Source: Anaeromyxobacter oryzisoli (GTDB lineage: Bacteria; Myxococcota; Myxococcia; Myxococcales; Anaeromyxobacteraceae). From it: a stretch of DNA of 64,000 bases. A model generated the notes under the pieces. That model was not told the origin of the DNA, made no database searches, and worked only from the letters and a program-made list of their open reading frames with translations. The DNA lies in contig NZ_JALCZA010000009.1 in the NCBI RefSeq assembly GCF_022690765.1, forward strand, positions 1 to 64,000, given 5' to 3'. This document shows positions 26,256 to 35,829 of this stretch, in pieces (position 1 is the stretch's first letter; every line of letters begins with the position of its first letter). The translations under genes and the position numbers were made by a program.

Positions 26256-26966
26256 TCAGCCAGCGCGCCCGGAGAGGTGCCGCCCGCCGTCCACGGGGAG
26301 CAGCGCGCCCGTCACGAAGGGAGCCTCGGCCAGGTAGCGGACCGCCCCGGCCACGTCGGCGGGGGTCCCGGAGCGCCCGAGCGGGATCCGCCGGGTGAGC
26401 TCGCGCCGCTGCGCCGCCGGGTAGGACGCCGGGAACAGCACCGCGCCGGGCAGCACCGCGTTCACGCGGACACGCGGCGCCAGCTCGAGGGCGAGGCACT
26501 CGGTCAGCCGGGCGAGCGCCGCCTTGGAGGCCGCGTACGCGGCGTACCCGCTCCAGGGCACCAGCCCGCCGCCCACGTCCACCACGTTCACGACCGAGCC
26601 ACCCGAGCGGGCGAGCAGGCGGGCGAGGGCGCGGACGAGGAGGAGCGGACCGCGCGCGTTCAGGTCCATCTGCTCGTCGAACACGGACGCGTCGGTCTCG
26701 GCGAGCGGCACCGCCGCGAACGCCCCGGCGCTGTTCACCAGCAGATCGAGCCGATCGAAGCGACCGCGGAGGTCGGCGGCGAGCCGCGCGGGGCCGTCCG
26801 GCGTGGCGAGGTCGCCGGCGAAGGCGGCGGCGAAGCCCCGCGGCCGGTGCGAGCGGTAGTGCGCCGCGACGGTCCAGCCGTGGCGGGCGAGGTCGCGGGC
26901 GATCGCCTCGCCGACGCGGATCCCCGCGCCGGTCACCAGGGCGACGCGGGCCGGCGCGCGCGGCAC
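26256..26966 (-). CDS. Short-chain dehydrogenase, pteridine reductase/FolM-like
   Basis: 236 residues. TGAGIRVGEAIA is the arginine-containing cofactor motif of pteridine-reductase-type SDRs (NADPH preference). LLVNSAGAF, the catalytic YAAYAASKAAL (YxxxK) and a C-terminal LLPVDGGRHL follow. It starts one base after the end of the cobalamin adenosyltransferase gene, so the two are an operon. The exact substrate is not certain. Confidence 0.82.
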   Translation of the reverse strand: MPRAPARVALVTGAGIRVGEAIARDLARHGWTVAAHYRSHRPRGFAAAFAGDLATPDGPARLAADLRGRFDRLDLLVNSAGAFAAVPLAETDASVFDEQMDLNARGPLLLVRALARLLARSGGSVVNVVDVGGGLVPWSGYAAYAASKAALARLTECLALELAPRVRVNAVLPGAVLFPASYPAAQRRELTRRIPLGRSGTPADVAGAVRYLAEAPFVTGALLPVDGGRHLSGRAG

Positions 26967-26967
26967 C

Positions 26968-27525
26968 TCAGCGGTCTCCCCGCGGAGCCCAGGGAGCCTC
27001 AGCCCGGCCCGCCCGGTGGTTCGCGAGCCGGGCCGCCACGAAGAGCAGATCCGAGAGCCGGTTCAGGTAGGCGAGCGTCGCGGGCGCGACCTCGGCCTCC
27101 GCGGCGAGGGCGACCACGCGCCGCTCGGCGCGGCGGCACACGCACCGCGCGAGGTGGAGCGCCGCGGCGGTGCGGGTGCCCCCGGGGAGCACGAACTGGC
27201 GGAGGGGCGGCAGCTCCGCGTCCCACGCGTCGATGGCCGCCTCGAGCCGCTCGACCCAGGCCGCGTCCACGGGCGGGATCGCCGAGCGGGCCTTCGCGCC
27301 GTGGGGCGTCGCGAGCTCGGCGCCGACGCAGAAGAGCTCGTCCTGGATCCGGGCGAGGTGGCGGTCCAGCTCCGGATCCTCGACCTGCGCCCGGACCACG
27401 CCGAGCGCGGCGTTCAGCTCGTCCACCTCGCCGTACGCCTCGACGCGGCGATCGCCCTTCGAGACGCGCGCCCCCCCGAACAGGCCCGTTTCGCCGGCGT
27501 CGCCCGTCTTCGTGTAGATCTTCAC
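26968..27525 (-). CDS. ATP:cob(I)alamin adenosyltransferase, PduO type
   Basis: 185 residues. KIYTKTGDAGETGLFGGARVSK at the N-terminus and RVEAYGEVDELNAALG are the conserved PduO/MMAB ATP-binding segments; LPGGTRTAAALHLARCVCRRAER is the second. It makes adenosylcobalamin from cob(I)alamin, which suits an organism with a B12 importer (36.9-43.1 kb). The GTG at 27525 is the only plausible start. Confidence 0.93.
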   Translation of the reverse strand: MKIYTKTGDAGETGLFGGARVSKGDRRVEAYGEVDELNAALGVVRAQVEDPELDRHLARIQDELFCVGAELATPHGAKARSAIPPVDAAWVERLEAAIDAWDAELPPLRQFVLPGGTRTAAALHLARCVCRRAERRVVALAAEAEVAPATLAYLNRLSDLLFVAARLANHRAGRAEAPWAPRGDR

Positions 27526-27606
27526 CTCGCGGTGCCTATCAGAGGGAGCGGGGTGCGGCAACGCCCGCGCGAGGAGCGCGGCGGCCCTGCCCCCGGCAAG
27601 GAGCAC

Positions 27607-28947
27607 ATGACGGCGGCGTTCGAGGGCGAGGCGCTCGAGGCGATCGGGCGGGAGGCGGCGGCGCGGGCGTGGGCGGAGGGGCTGACGGTCCTCCGACCGG
27701 ACGGGGCGGTGGTGCCGATCCCCCTCGTCGCCGAGCCGGAGGCGCTCTCCCGCGCCGCGCTCGCCGCGGCCGCCGCGGAGGCGGAGCGGATCCTCTCGGG
27801 CGCCGTCAAGCTCGCCCGGGCGTTGCTCGTCTCGGGCGACGCCCGCGATCGGGCCGCCCTCGAGGAGCCGTTCTCGGGGCTCGAGGCCGAGGCGATGGCG
27901 AAGCTCTTCACCGAGGCGCCGCTGGCCGCGATGATGGCCCGCGTCGACTGGCTCCTCCCGGCGGACGGCGGGGCGCCCCGCGCGCTCGAGCTGAACGCCA
28001 CCATCCCGGCCATGTCGGGCTACGCCGATCTCGCCGCGCACGCCTGGATCCGCGCCGCCGCGCGGGCGCGCGGGAAGACGCCGCGCGAGGAGCGGGCGCT
28101 CGTCGCGGCGTGCGGCAGCCACATGGAGCGGCTGCGCGACGCGCTGGTCGGCGTGTACCGGCAGCGCGGCGGCACCCGGGAGCGCCCGTCGATCGCGCTC
28201 GTCGCCCGGCCGGGCGACGCGCAGATCGGCGAGCTGCGCCGGATCGCGGCCCACTTCCGCCAGATGGGCCACCGCGCCGAGAACCTCACCCCCGCGACCT
28301 GCGTCCCGGAGGAGTGGGACGTCCTCTACCGCCACGTCTGGGCGAACCGGGTCGAGCCCGACGCGCCGTTCGCCCGGGCGCTCCGCGCCCCCGGCCGCTA
28401 CGTCCTGGCGAACCCGGTGAACGGGCTCCTCGAGGCGAAGGCCCTCTTCGCGCGCCTGTCGGAGTGCGCCGAGGACGCCGACCTCGCCACGCGCGCCGGC
28501 CTGGACGAGGGCGAGCGCGCCGCGGCCGCGCGACTCCCGGTGACGCGGCGGGTCACCCCCGAGCTCGCGCGGCGGCTCCTCGAGGAGCGGGAGCGCTGGG
28601 TCCTGAAGCGGAGCTGGGACTACGGCGGGAAGAGCGTCCGGCTCGGCGCCGAGCTCGCGCCGGACGCGTGGGCGCTGGTGGTCGCGGAGGCGGTCGAGGA
28701 CCGGCGCGGCGGTGGGTTCGTGGCGCAGGAGCGGATCTTCGCGGCGCGCCGACCCGCGACCCGCGTCGCGCCCGAGGGCCTCTCTCGCGCCCCGCTCTAC
28801 CGCGATCTCTCGACGTACTGCGGCCTCGGCCCCTCGCGCCCCTCCGGCTCGGTGGTGCGGGCCGCCGCTTCGCCCATCGTGAATATCCTCGGCGGCGGGG
28901 GACTCGCGCCGGTGATCCCCGAGGACGTCCTCGACGCGCTCCGGTGA
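27607..28947 (+). CDS. ATP-grasp-like enzyme, possibly glutathionylspermidine synthase-like
   Basis: 446 residues, soluble. Suggestive motifs are ELNATIPAMSGYADLAAHAWI (near residue 130), IALVARPGDAQIGELRRIAAHF, WVLKRSWDYGGKSVRLG (near residue 334) and VAQERIF, arranged as in circularly permuted ATP-grasp ligases. The C-terminus GSVVRAAASPIVNILGGGGLAPVI matches the usual end of that group. The substrate is unknown and the family match is by eye only. It diverges from the adenosyltransferase gene. Confidence 0.5.
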   Translation: MTAAFEGEALEAIGREAAARAWAEGLTVLRPDGAVVPIPLVAEPEALSRAALAAAAAEAERILSGAVKLARALLVSGDARDRAALEEPFSGLEAEAMAKLFTEAPLAAMMARVDWLLPADGGAPRALELNATIPAMSGYADLAAHAWIRAAARARGKTPREERALVAACGSHMERLRDALVGVYRQRGGTRERPSIALVARPGDAQIGELRRIAAHFRQMGHRAENLTPATCVPEEWDVLYRHVWANRVEPDAPFARALRAPGRYVLANPVNGLLEAKALFARLSECAEDADLATRAGLDEGERAAAARLPVTRRVTPELARRLLEERERWVLKRSWDYGGKSVRLGAELAPDAWALVVAEAVEDRRGGGFVAQERIFAARRPATRVAPEGLSRAPLYRDLSTYCGLGPSRPSGSVVRAAASPIVNILGGGGLAPVIPEDVLDALR

Positions 28948-29036
28948 CGGCGCGCCCCGGGTCCGGCGCGCCGGCGACGCCCGCCGCGGCCCCGCGCCCC
29001 TTGGGCCGGGGGCCCTCGTCGGGTATCGTCTCCACC

Positions 29037-30017
29037 GTGCCCGCGCACCGCCCACGCATCCTGGTCGTCGACGACTCGCGCATCCAGCTCGAGTGGCTCG
29101 TGAAGGTCCTCGAGAAGGAGGCGTACCTCGTGGACCGGGCGGCCGACGGCCGGGAGGCGATCCGGAAGGTGCGCTCCGACCCGCCGGACCTGGTCCTGCT
29201 CGACATGGTCCTGCCGGACATGGACGGCCTCGAGGTGTTGCGCTTCGTGAAGGCGCGCCCCGAGGACCAGTTCATCCCGGTGATCATCCTGTCGGTCCGG
29301 TCGGATCTCGACTCGAAGGTGACGGGGCTGCGCATCGGGGCCGACGACTTCCTCGCGAAGCCGTTCGCCGAGGCGGAGATCCTCGCGCGCTGCGCGGCGA
29401 TGCTGCGCATCAAGTCGCTCCAGGACCAGCTCCGGGAGACGCAGCGCAAGCTCGCGGAGCAGGCGATCACCGACGACCTCACCGGCCTCAAGAACCGGCG
29501 GGCCTTCGACGAGCGGCTCGAGGAGGAGTTCCGCCGCGCCCAGCGGTACGCCGACCCGGTCTCGCTCATCATGATCGACCTCGATCACTTCAAGCAGGTG
29601 AACGACCGGTTCGGCCACCCGTTCGGCGACGTGGTGCTCCGCGGCTCCGCCGAGCAGCTCCGCGCCTCCACGCGCGAGCCGGACATCTGCGCGCGCTACG
29701 GCGGAGAGGAGTTCGCGGTCATCCTGCCGAAGACGCACCTGCAGGGGGCGCTCTCGGTCGGCGAGCGCATCTGGAGGGAGCTCGGCGCGCGGCGGTACCC
29801 GCTGCCCGCGGGGGCCGGCGACGCCAGCGACGATCCCGCCGGCCTGCAGGTCACCGCGTCGATCGGGATCGCCTTCTACCCGTCGAAGGACATCGGCTCG
29901 CCGGAGCTCCTCGTGAAGTACGCGGACGAGGCGCTCTACCAGGCGAAGCGCGCCGGCCGGAACACCATCTGCCTGTACCAGGCCCAGGCCTACCGGTACG
30001 ACGTCCCGAGTCGCTGA
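29037..30017 (+). CDS. Response regulator with diguanylate cyclase (REC-GGDEF)
   Basis: 326 residues. Receiver domain (1-125): VVDDSR acidic pair, phospho-acceptor aspartate in LLDMVLPDMDGL, and lysine in FLAKPF. GGDEF domain (about 150-320): TDDLTGLKNRRAF, an intact GGEEF active site, and an RxxD inhibitory site (REPD) five residues before it, so it should make cyclic di-GMP with product inhibition. The GTG at 29037 follows a leader-like GC stretch. Next in line is a kinase and an NtrC-type regulator, but a hairpin-containing 180-bp gap separates them. Confidence 0.92.
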   Translation: MPAHRPRILVVDDSRIQLEWLVKVLEKEAYLVDRAADGREAIRKVRSDPPDLVLLDMVLPDMDGLEVLRFVKARPEDQFIPVIILSVRSDLDSKVTGLRIGADDFLAKPFAEAEILARCAAMLRIKSLQDQLRETQRKLAEQAITDDLTGLKNRRAFDERLEEEFRRAQRYADPVSLIMIDLDHFKQVNDRFGHPFGDVVLRGSAEQLRASTREPDICARYGGEEFAVILPKTHLQGALSVGERIWRELGARRYPLPAGAGDASDDPAGLQVTASIGIAFYPSKDIGSPELLVKYADEALYQAKRAGRNTICLYQAQAYRYDVPSR

Positions 30018-30044
30018 TCGTCGGGAATCGCTGATCGAGATCAT

Positions 30045-30059
30045 GGGTCCGGCGGACCC
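30045..30059 (+). terminator. Small hairpin after the diguanylate cyclase gene
   Basis: GGGTCC-GGC-GGACCC, a perfect 6-bp stem with a 3-base loop, 28 bp after the stop. No T-run follows, so the terminator call is weak. Confidence 0.35.
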
Positions 30060-30197
30060 TGTCGGGCGATTTGGCTGGGTGTGATATGACCCTGGGCGGT
30101 GCCCCACCCGGACGTGCCTCGCCGGCAACTCCCGGACTTCCGGGCAGCTCGCGAGGGACGCGGCGGGATCGCGCGATGCACAACTCCTCCCGACCGC

Positions 30198-31781
30198 ATG
30201 GAAGAGGCGATGACCACCCAGCGCGCAGAGGGGGCGGGGCCCGCGGCGACAGCGGGGGCGCAGTCCACCCTCCTCGTCGTGGACGACGACGAGCACGTCC
30301 GGCGCGCGCTCCGGCGCGTGCTCCGGCGCTCGACGTGCCGGGTCATCGACGTGGGCGACGCCGCGACGGCGCTCCAGGTCCTCGAGTCGGAGCCGGTCCA
30401 GGTGGTGGTCTCGGACTACCGGATGCCGGGGATGTCCGGCGTCGACCTGCTCCGCGAGGTGAAGGAGCGCTGGCCGCGGGTCCAGCGCGTGCTCCTCACC
30501 GGGCAGGCCGACTCCAACGCCATCGAGGAGGCGGTGAACCAGTCGGAGATCTTCCGGTTCATCTGGAAGCCGTGGGACGACGGCCACCTCCTCATCACGA
30601 TCCAGAGCGCGATGGACCAGTACTGGGTCGTGGAGGAGAACGCGCGACTCCAGCGGCTCCTCGCCGAGCGGAACGCCCAGCTCGAGCGGCTGAACCGCGA
30701 TCTGGACGGCCAGCTCGCCGCGCGCTCCCAGGCGCTCGTGCGCGCGGCGCAGGAGTGGCGCGCCTGCTTCGACGCCCTCGGCGACCCGCTCGCGATCCTG
30801 CGCGGCGGCGGGTGCGAGGTCGTCCGGGCGAACACCGCGTTCGCCCGCGCGGCGGGGGTGCCGGTGAACGCGCTCCCCGGGCTCCGCTGCGACGCGCACG
30901 CCTTCGGCGCCCTGCCGTGCCCGGCGGGCCGCGGGCTCGCGCGCGGCGGCGCGCTCGAGCGCGAGATCACGGTGCGCGACCGCACCTGGCTCGTCCGCTC
31001 CTTCCCGCTCGAGGAGGAGGGCGTCTCGGTCGTCGTCTACAAGGACGTCACCGAGGAGCGCGAGGTCTCGCGCCGTCTGTTCCACGCCGAGAAGATGTCC
31101 GCGGTCGGCCAGCTCGCCGGCGGCGTGGCGCACGAGATCAACAACCCGCTCGGCGGGATCCTCGCGTTCGCCCAGCTCATGAGCCGCGAGGACCGCTCCG
31201 CGGAGGACATGGAGAACCTCCGCCTGATCCAGGACGCGGCGAACCGGGCGAAGCGGATCGTCGAGTCGCTGCTCCGCTTCTCGCGCCGCCCGCGCGAGGA
31301 GGAGAAGGGGCCGGTGGAGCTCTCCCAGGCGTTCGAGGACGCGCTGTTCCTGCTCTCGTCCCAGCTCAAGGGCGGGCGCTACGAGGTGGTCCGCCGCTAC
31401 GAGCCGGCCTGCGCCCACGCCAACGCGAACCAGCTCCAGCAGATCGCGGTCAACCTCCTCGTGAACGCCCTGCAGGCGATGGACGGCGAGGGGCGGGTGG
31501 TGCTCACCACGGGCGCCGCCGGACCGGGGCGCGTCCACCTGTCGGTGGAGGACTCCGGCCCGGGCATCGAGCCGGAGATCGCGAAGCGGATCTTCGAGCC
31601 GTTCTTCACCACCAAGCCGGAAGGGCAGGGCACGGGGCTCGGCCTCTCGATCTGCTACCAGATCGCGGAGGAGCACGGCGGCTCGATCCGCGCGGAGAGC
31701 GGCGCCGAGCGCGGCGCCCGCTTCGTCGTCGAGCTGCCCGCGGCACCACACCAGAAGGTCAGCGAGGAGAGGGCGGTATGA
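30198..31781 (+). CDS. Cytoplasmic hybrid: receiver-histidine kinase
   Basis: 527 residues from the ATG at 30198 (or 523 from 30210). An N-terminal receiver domain ([24 protein letters not shown], and FIWKPWDD as in HupR/FixJ-type receivers) is followed by a PAS-like region (about 190-290). Next come the kinase core with [17 protein letters not shown] (phosphohistidine), the N box [24 protein letters not shown] and GTGLGLS. No membrane span is seen, so it senses something in the cytoplasm or through a partner. It overlaps the NtrC-type regulator by the ATGA junction and is its likely kinase. Confidence 0.9.
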   Translation: MEEAMTTQRAEGAGPAATAGAQSTLLVVDDDEHVRRALRRVLRRSTCRVIDVGDAATALQVLESEPVQVVVSDYRMPGMSGVDLLREVKERWPRVQRVLLTGQADSNAIEEAVNQSEIFRFIWKPWDDGHLLITIQSAMDQYWVVEENARLQRLLAERNAQLERLNRDLDGQLAARSQALVRAAQEWRACFDALGDPLAILRGGGCEVVRANTAFARAAGVPVNALPGLRCDAHAFGALPCPAGRGLARGGALEREITVRDRTWLVRSFPLEEEGVSVVVYKDVTEEREVSRRLFHAEKMSAVGQLAGGVAHEINNPLGGILAFAQLMSREDRSAEDMENLRLIQDAANRAKRIVESLLRFSRRPREEEKGPVELSQAFEDALFLLSSQLKGGRYEVVRRYEPACAHANANQLQQIAVNLLVNALQAMDGEGRVVLTTGAAGPGRVHLSVEDSGPGIEPEIAKRIFEPFFTTKPEGQGTGLGLSICYQIAEEHGGSIRAESGAERGARFVVELPAAPHQKVSEERAV

Positions 31782-33259
31782 GCACCGAGGCGGTCGAGCA
31801 GAAGGCGGTCCGGGTCCTGATCGTCGACGACGAGCCGACGCTCCTGCGGGCGCTGGAGGCGCTCCTCAAGAAGAAGGGGTACGACGTCCTCGGGCTGGAC
31901 TCGCCCATCGTGGCGACGCAGAAGCTCGCGCAGGAGGACTTCGACGTCGCGCTGCTCGACATCAAGATGCCCCAGCTCTCGGGGCTCGAGCTGCTCAACG
32001 CGGTGAAGCACCGCCGGCCGGAGGTGGAGGTCATCATGATGACCGGCCACGCGACGGTCGAGACGGCGCTCGCCGCGGTCCGCTCCGGCGCCTACGACTA
32101 CCTCACGAAGCCGTTCGAGGACGTGGAGCTCGTCGAGCGCGCGGTGGCGAAGGCCGCCGAGCGCAAGATGCTCTTCGACCGCAACCGCCGGCTCGAGTCC
32201 GCGCTCCGCGAGCGCGAGGGCGCGCCGCAGACCGACGGCATCGTCGGCACCTCCGCCCCGATGCGGGAGGTCGCGCGGATGATCGACGCGGTGGCCTACA
32301 GCGCGACCACCGTGCTGGTCACCGGCGAGAGCGGGACGGGCAAGGAGCTCGTCGCCCGCGCGCTGCACGCGAAGAGCCCGCGGCGCGGCCACCCGTTCGT
32401 CGCCCTGAACTGCGGCGCGCTCACCGAGACGCTCCTCGAGTCCGAGCTCTTCGGCCACGTGAAGGGCGCCTTCACGGGGGCGCAGCGCGATCAGAAGGGG
32501 CTCTTCGACGCCGCCGACGGCGGCACGATCTTCCTCGACGAGATCGGCGACATCCCGCCCGCGACCCAGGTCCGGCTCCTCCGCGTGCTGCAGGAGGGCG
32601 AGATCAAGCGCGTCGGCGCCGCCGACGCGGTGCGGGTGGACGTGCGCGTCATCGCGGCGACGCACCGCGACCTGCCGAAGCTCGTGAAGGCCGGCAAGTT
32701 CCGGGAGGATCTGTTCTACCGGCTCAACGTCATCAACATCCCGCTGCCCGCGCTGCGCGAGCGCGTCGAGGACGTCCCGCTCCTCGCGCACCACTTCCTC
32801 CGCCGCTACGCCGAGCGGCTCGGGAAGAAGGTCCGCACCCTCGCGCCGGAGGCGATCGAGCTCCTCTGCGGCTACCGCTGGCCGGGGAACGTGCGCGAGC
32901 TCGAGAACGCCATCGAGCGCGCGGTCGTCCTCTGCCGCGGCGAGGCGGTCACGCCCTCCGACCTCCCCCCGGCGGTCACCGGCCGGACCGCGCCGCTCGT
33001 GCGCGAGGCGCCGGCGCCCGGCGACGACGCCGCGTGGCTCTCGCTCTCCTATGCCTCCGCGAAGGAGCAGGCGCTGCGCCGGTTCGAGAAGGGCTACGTC
33101 GAGGCGCTGATGCGCGCCTGCGACAACAACATCTCCGCCGCCGCGCGGAAGGCCGGGATGGACCGATCGAACTTCAAGCGCGTCCTCCGGAAGTACCGGA
33201 GCGACGTCGAGGCCGACGCAGGCGACGAGGGCGACGGACCGGAGCGCGTGACGGCCTGA
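31778..33259 (+). CDS. Sigma-54-dependent response regulator (NtrC family)
   Basis: 493 residues: receiver domain (VDDEPT, phospho-Asp in [11 protein letters not shown], and YLTKPF), AAA+ domain with Walker A GESGTGKE, the sigma-54 loop GAFTGA and DEIGD, and a C-terminal Fis-type helix-turn-helix ([20 protein letters not shown]). All key residues for activating sigma-54 RNA polymerase are intact. The ATG at 31778 sits on the kinase stop. Its targets are not visible in this window. Confidence 0.95.
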   Translation: MSTEAVEQKAVRVLIVDDEPTLLRALEALLKKKGYDVLGLDSPIVATQKLAQEDFDVALLDIKMPQLSGLELLNAVKHRRPEVEVIMMTGHATVETALAAVRSGAYDYLTKPFEDVELVERAVAKAAERKMLFDRNRRLESALREREGAPQTDGIVGTSAPMREVARMIDAVAYSATTVLVTGESGTGKELVARALHAKSPRRGHPFVALNCGALTETLLESELFGHVKGAFTGAQRDQKGLFDAADGGTIFLDEIGDIPPATQVRLLRVLQEGEIKRVGAADAVRVDVRVIAATHRDLPKLVKAGKFREDLFYRLNVINIPLPALRERVEDVPLLAHHFLRRYAERLGKKVRTLAPEAIELLCGYRWPGNVRELENAIERAVVLCRGEAVTPSDLPPAVTGRTAPLVREAPAPGDDAAWLSLSYASAKEQALRRFEKGYVEALMRACDNNISAAARKAGMDRSNFKRVLRKYRSDVEADAGDEGDGPERVTA

Positions 33260-33262
33260 CCG

Positions 33263-34129
33263 TCACTTGATCCCCGAGAGGAAGGCGCGGAGCGGGCCGG
33301 CGAGCTCGGGGCGCTTGAGCGCGTACATGATGTTGGCCTTGAGGTACCCGAAGCGATCGCCGGCGTCGTACCGCTCGCCCTGGAACCGGTACCCGAGGAG
33401 CCCCTCCTCGCGCGCGAGGATCGCGAGGGCGTCGGTGAGCTGGATCTCGCCCCCGACCCCCGGGCGGACCCGCTCGAGGATCTCGAAGATGCTGGGCGGG
33501 AGCACGTAGCGGCCGATCACGGCGAGGTTCGAGGGCGGGTCCTTCCTCGGCTTCTCGACGAGCGCGTCGATCCGGATCGTCCGGTCGTCCACGGCGCTCC
33601 CCGCGGCGATCCCGTAGAGGTGCGTGTCCTCCCGCGGCACCTCCATGAGCGCGATGGTGCCCAGGCCGTGCCGCCCGAAGCAGTCGGCGAGCTGCTTCGC
33701 GCCCGGGATCGGCGCGTCGATGACGTCGTCGCCGAGCATCACCACGAACGGCTCGTCCCCGACGACGTCCTTGGCGCAGAGCACCGCGTGGCCGAGCCCG
33801 AGCGGCTCCTGTTGACGCACCGTCACGATGTGCGCCATGCGGGCGATGTCGCGCATCTGCTGCTTCAGCTCGAGCTTGCCGGTGCGCTCGAGGTGCGCCT
33901 CGAGCTCGCCCGCGAGGTCGAAGTGATCGACGATCGACTCCTTGCCGCGCGCGCACACGAGGATCACGTCGCGCACGCCCGCGGCCACCGCCTCCGCCAC
34001 GATGTACTGGATCGTGGGCGTGTCGACGATGGGCAGCAGCTCCTTGGGCACCGCCTTGGTGGCGGGGAGGAACCGCGTCCCGAGCCCCGCGGCCGGGATC
34101 ACCGCCTTGCGGATCGTCTTCGTCGGCAT
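33263..34129 (-). CDS. galU: UTP-glucose-1-phosphate uridylyltransferase
   Basis: 288 residues from ATG 34129 (a TTG three codons earlier is possible). The nucleotidyltransferase signature AAGLGTRFLPATKAVPKELLP, MLGDDVID and VEKPRKDPPSNLAVIGRYV are all present. It makes UDP-glucose for envelope polysaccharides and lipids. It ends four bases from the end of the sigma-54 regulator gene, which is convergent. Confidence 0.95.
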   Translation of the reverse strand: MPTKTIRKAVIPAAGLGTRFLPATKAVPKELLPIVDTPTIQYIVAEAVAAGVRDVILVCARGKESIVDHFDLAGELEAHLERTGKLELKQQMRDIARMAHIVTVRQQEPLGLGHAVLCAKDVVGDEPFVVMLGDDVIDAPIPGAKQLADCFGRHGLGTIALMEVPREDTHLYGIAAGSAVDDRTIRIDALVEKPRKDPPSNLAVIGRYVLPPSIFEILERVRPGVGGEIQLTDALAILAREEGLLGYRFQGERYDAGDRFGYLKANIMYALKRPELAGPLRAFLSGIK

Positions 34130-34210
34130 GGTGCGCAATCTAGCCCGGGCGCCCTCGGTGAACCAGCGTGACGGCGATCGCGCGGCCGCCGAGGGGGCCG
34201 GAGGCCCGCG

Positions 34211-34564
34211 CTACCGCTCCGCGTGCTCCGCCTCCGTCTTGCACTCGATGCACAGATCCGTCACCGGCCGCGCGCGCAGTCGCGCCGGCGAGATGGCGCG
34301 CCCGCACGACGAGCAGGTCCCGAACGTGCCGTCCTCGAGGCGCGTCAGCGCCGCCCGGATCTTCCCGATGAGCTTGCGGTCGCGATCGCGGAGCCGCAGC
34401 GCCCAGTTGCGGTTCTCCTCGGCCGTGGCGCGATCGTTCGGGTCGGGGAGCTCGCTCGCGCCGGCCCCCGCCATGTCGTGGACGGAGCGTTCCCCTTGGC
34501 CGACGAGGGACGTGAGCTGCGCCTTGAGGAGCGTGCGGTACCTGTCCGTCTCGCGCTTGCGCAC
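34211..34564 (-). CDS. DksA/TraR-type zinc-finger protein
   Basis: 117 residues. The coiled-coil DPNDRATAE holds the DxxDxA motif that DksA inserts into the RNA polymerase secondary channel, and a C4 zinc site (CSSC ... CIEC) follows near residues 87-110. The GTG at 34564 has a GGAGGTG ribosome site; a longer ORF upstream is not credible. It may be a DksA paralogue that modulates transcription during stress. Confidence 0.88.
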   Translation of the reverse strand: MRKRETDRYRTLLKAQLTSLVGQGERSVHDMAGAGASELPDPNDRATAEENRNWALRLRDRDRKLIGKIRAALTRLEDGTFGTCSSCGRAISPARLRARPVTDLCIECKTEAEHAER

Positions 34565-34671
34565 AGCGCACCTCCGCGCACGGGGACCACCACGACCTCG
34601 ACGGTAGCGCGTTCGCGAAACGGGGGACAAGCGTCCTTGCCGGGGGCGCGGGGGGCCCGTATCCTCGGCGG

Positions 34672-35562
34672 GTGCGTACCCGACTCGCCACACTCGTCGC
34701 GATGACGCTCCTCGTCGCCGCCGGCGCCGCCGCCGCGGAGCTGCCGCCCGCGGGAGGCATCCCGGATCTGGCCGGCGCCCGTACGCTCGGGCTCTCCTCG
34801 GGGGTCGGCAGCGCGCTGGGCAACGAGGGCCTCTACCTGAACCCGGGGGCGCTCGCCGTCCAGCGGCGGTACTCCGTGGACGCCGGCGTCCTCTTCGATC
34901 GGCGCGGCGCCGCCACCGTCGATCGGTTCGTCGGCGGATCGGTGGTGGACTCGATCTCCGCGCCGATGACCGCGGCGGTGGGGTACGTGAACGTGGGCGA
35001 GGGGCTCTACCACGGGAACTTCTGGACCCTCGGGTTCGCGGGACCGGTCGTGGAGCGCTTCTACCTGGGCGCGACGGTCAAGTACCTCGCGCTCGCCGGT
35101 CCACAGGAGGTGCGCGCGGCGACGATGGACGCGGGGATGCTCTGGCAGGTGGCCGATTACGTCTCGGTCGGCGCCGCGGGCTACAACCTCGTCCCCATCG
35201 CGAAGGACCTCGTGGCGCCGCGCGGCGTCGGGGCGGGCATCGCGATCGGGACCGATCGGCTGTTCCAGATCACAGCGGACTGGCGCGCCGACTTCGACCG
35301 GGGGCAGCTCACCTCGACGACGCCGGACGTCCGCGCGACGAAGAACCGCTACGGCGCGGGCGCGGAGCTGCTGCTCGGCGATCTGGTCCCGCTGCGCGGC
35401 GGGTTCCAGGTGGACGAGGTGCTCGACACCAGGTGGTGGTCGGTGGGGACGGGGCTCGTCTCCAAGAACGGCATCGCCCTCGACGTCGGGTACCGGCAGA
35501 GCGTGGACGCGAAGACCGCCCGGCAGATCGCGGCGTCGCTCAGAGTGTTCATGTTTCAGTAG
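34672..35562 (+). CDS. Outer-membrane beta-barrel-like exported protein
   Basis: 296 residues with a signal peptide (LATLVAMTLLVAAGAAAAE, cleavage near residue 22). The body alternates short amphipathic strands and glycine turns with a terminal aromatic RVFMFQ, like PorV/FadL-style outer membrane proteins. An early ALGNEGLYLNPGALAVQRRYSVDAGV motif recalls the UPF0164/PorV group (NPA box). No function is known. The gene stops four bases before R3 element copy B. Confidence 0.65.
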   Translation: MRTRLATLVAMTLLVAAGAAAAELPPAGGIPDLAGARTLGLSSGVGSALGNEGLYLNPGALAVQRRYSVDAGVLFDRRGAATVDRFVGGSVVDSISAPMTAAVGYVNVGEGLYHGNFWTLGFAGPVVERFYLGATVKYLALAGPQEVRAATMDAGMLWQVADYVSVGAAGYNLVPIAKDLVAPRGVGAGIAIGTDRLFQITADWRADFDRGQLTSTTPDVRATKNRYGAGAELLLGDLVPLRGGFQVDEVLDTRWWSVGTGLVSKNGIALDVGYRQSVDAKTARQIAASLRVFMFQ

Positions 35563-35566
35563 AAGC

Positions 35567-35829
35567 GGGGGCTGGCGCCCCCGCCCCGCCGAGCAAAGCT
35601 CGTCGGGGCCCCACCCCTGCTGCGCGGGGCCCGTGACCGCTCGCGGCCCCCGCTTCGCGGGGGATCGCTCGCGGTCCCCGCGCGGAGGGGCTGCGCCCCT
35701 CCCCCCGCCTGCGGCGGGGTCCCTCCACCCTGCGTGAGGGGTTTCGGCTGCTCCCCCGCCCCGCCGCCCTGAGCCTGTCGAAGGTCGTCGGGGCCCCACC
35801 CCTGCTGCGCGGGGCCCGTGACCGCTCGC
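35567..35829 (+). repeat. R3 element copy B (multi-hairpin)
   Basis: It opens with a GGGGGC/GCCCCC hairpin (35567-35582) four bases after a stop codon, then CCCCGCCGAGCAAAGCTCGTCGGGG-type, CCCCCGCTTCGCGGGGG and CCCCGCCTGCGGCGGGG stems. The block starting TCGTCGGGGCCCCACCCC occurs twice (35600 and 35785, 185 bp apart). CTGAGCCTGTCGAAGG at about 35770, a repeat word common in many bacteria, lies between them. Confidence 0.85.
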
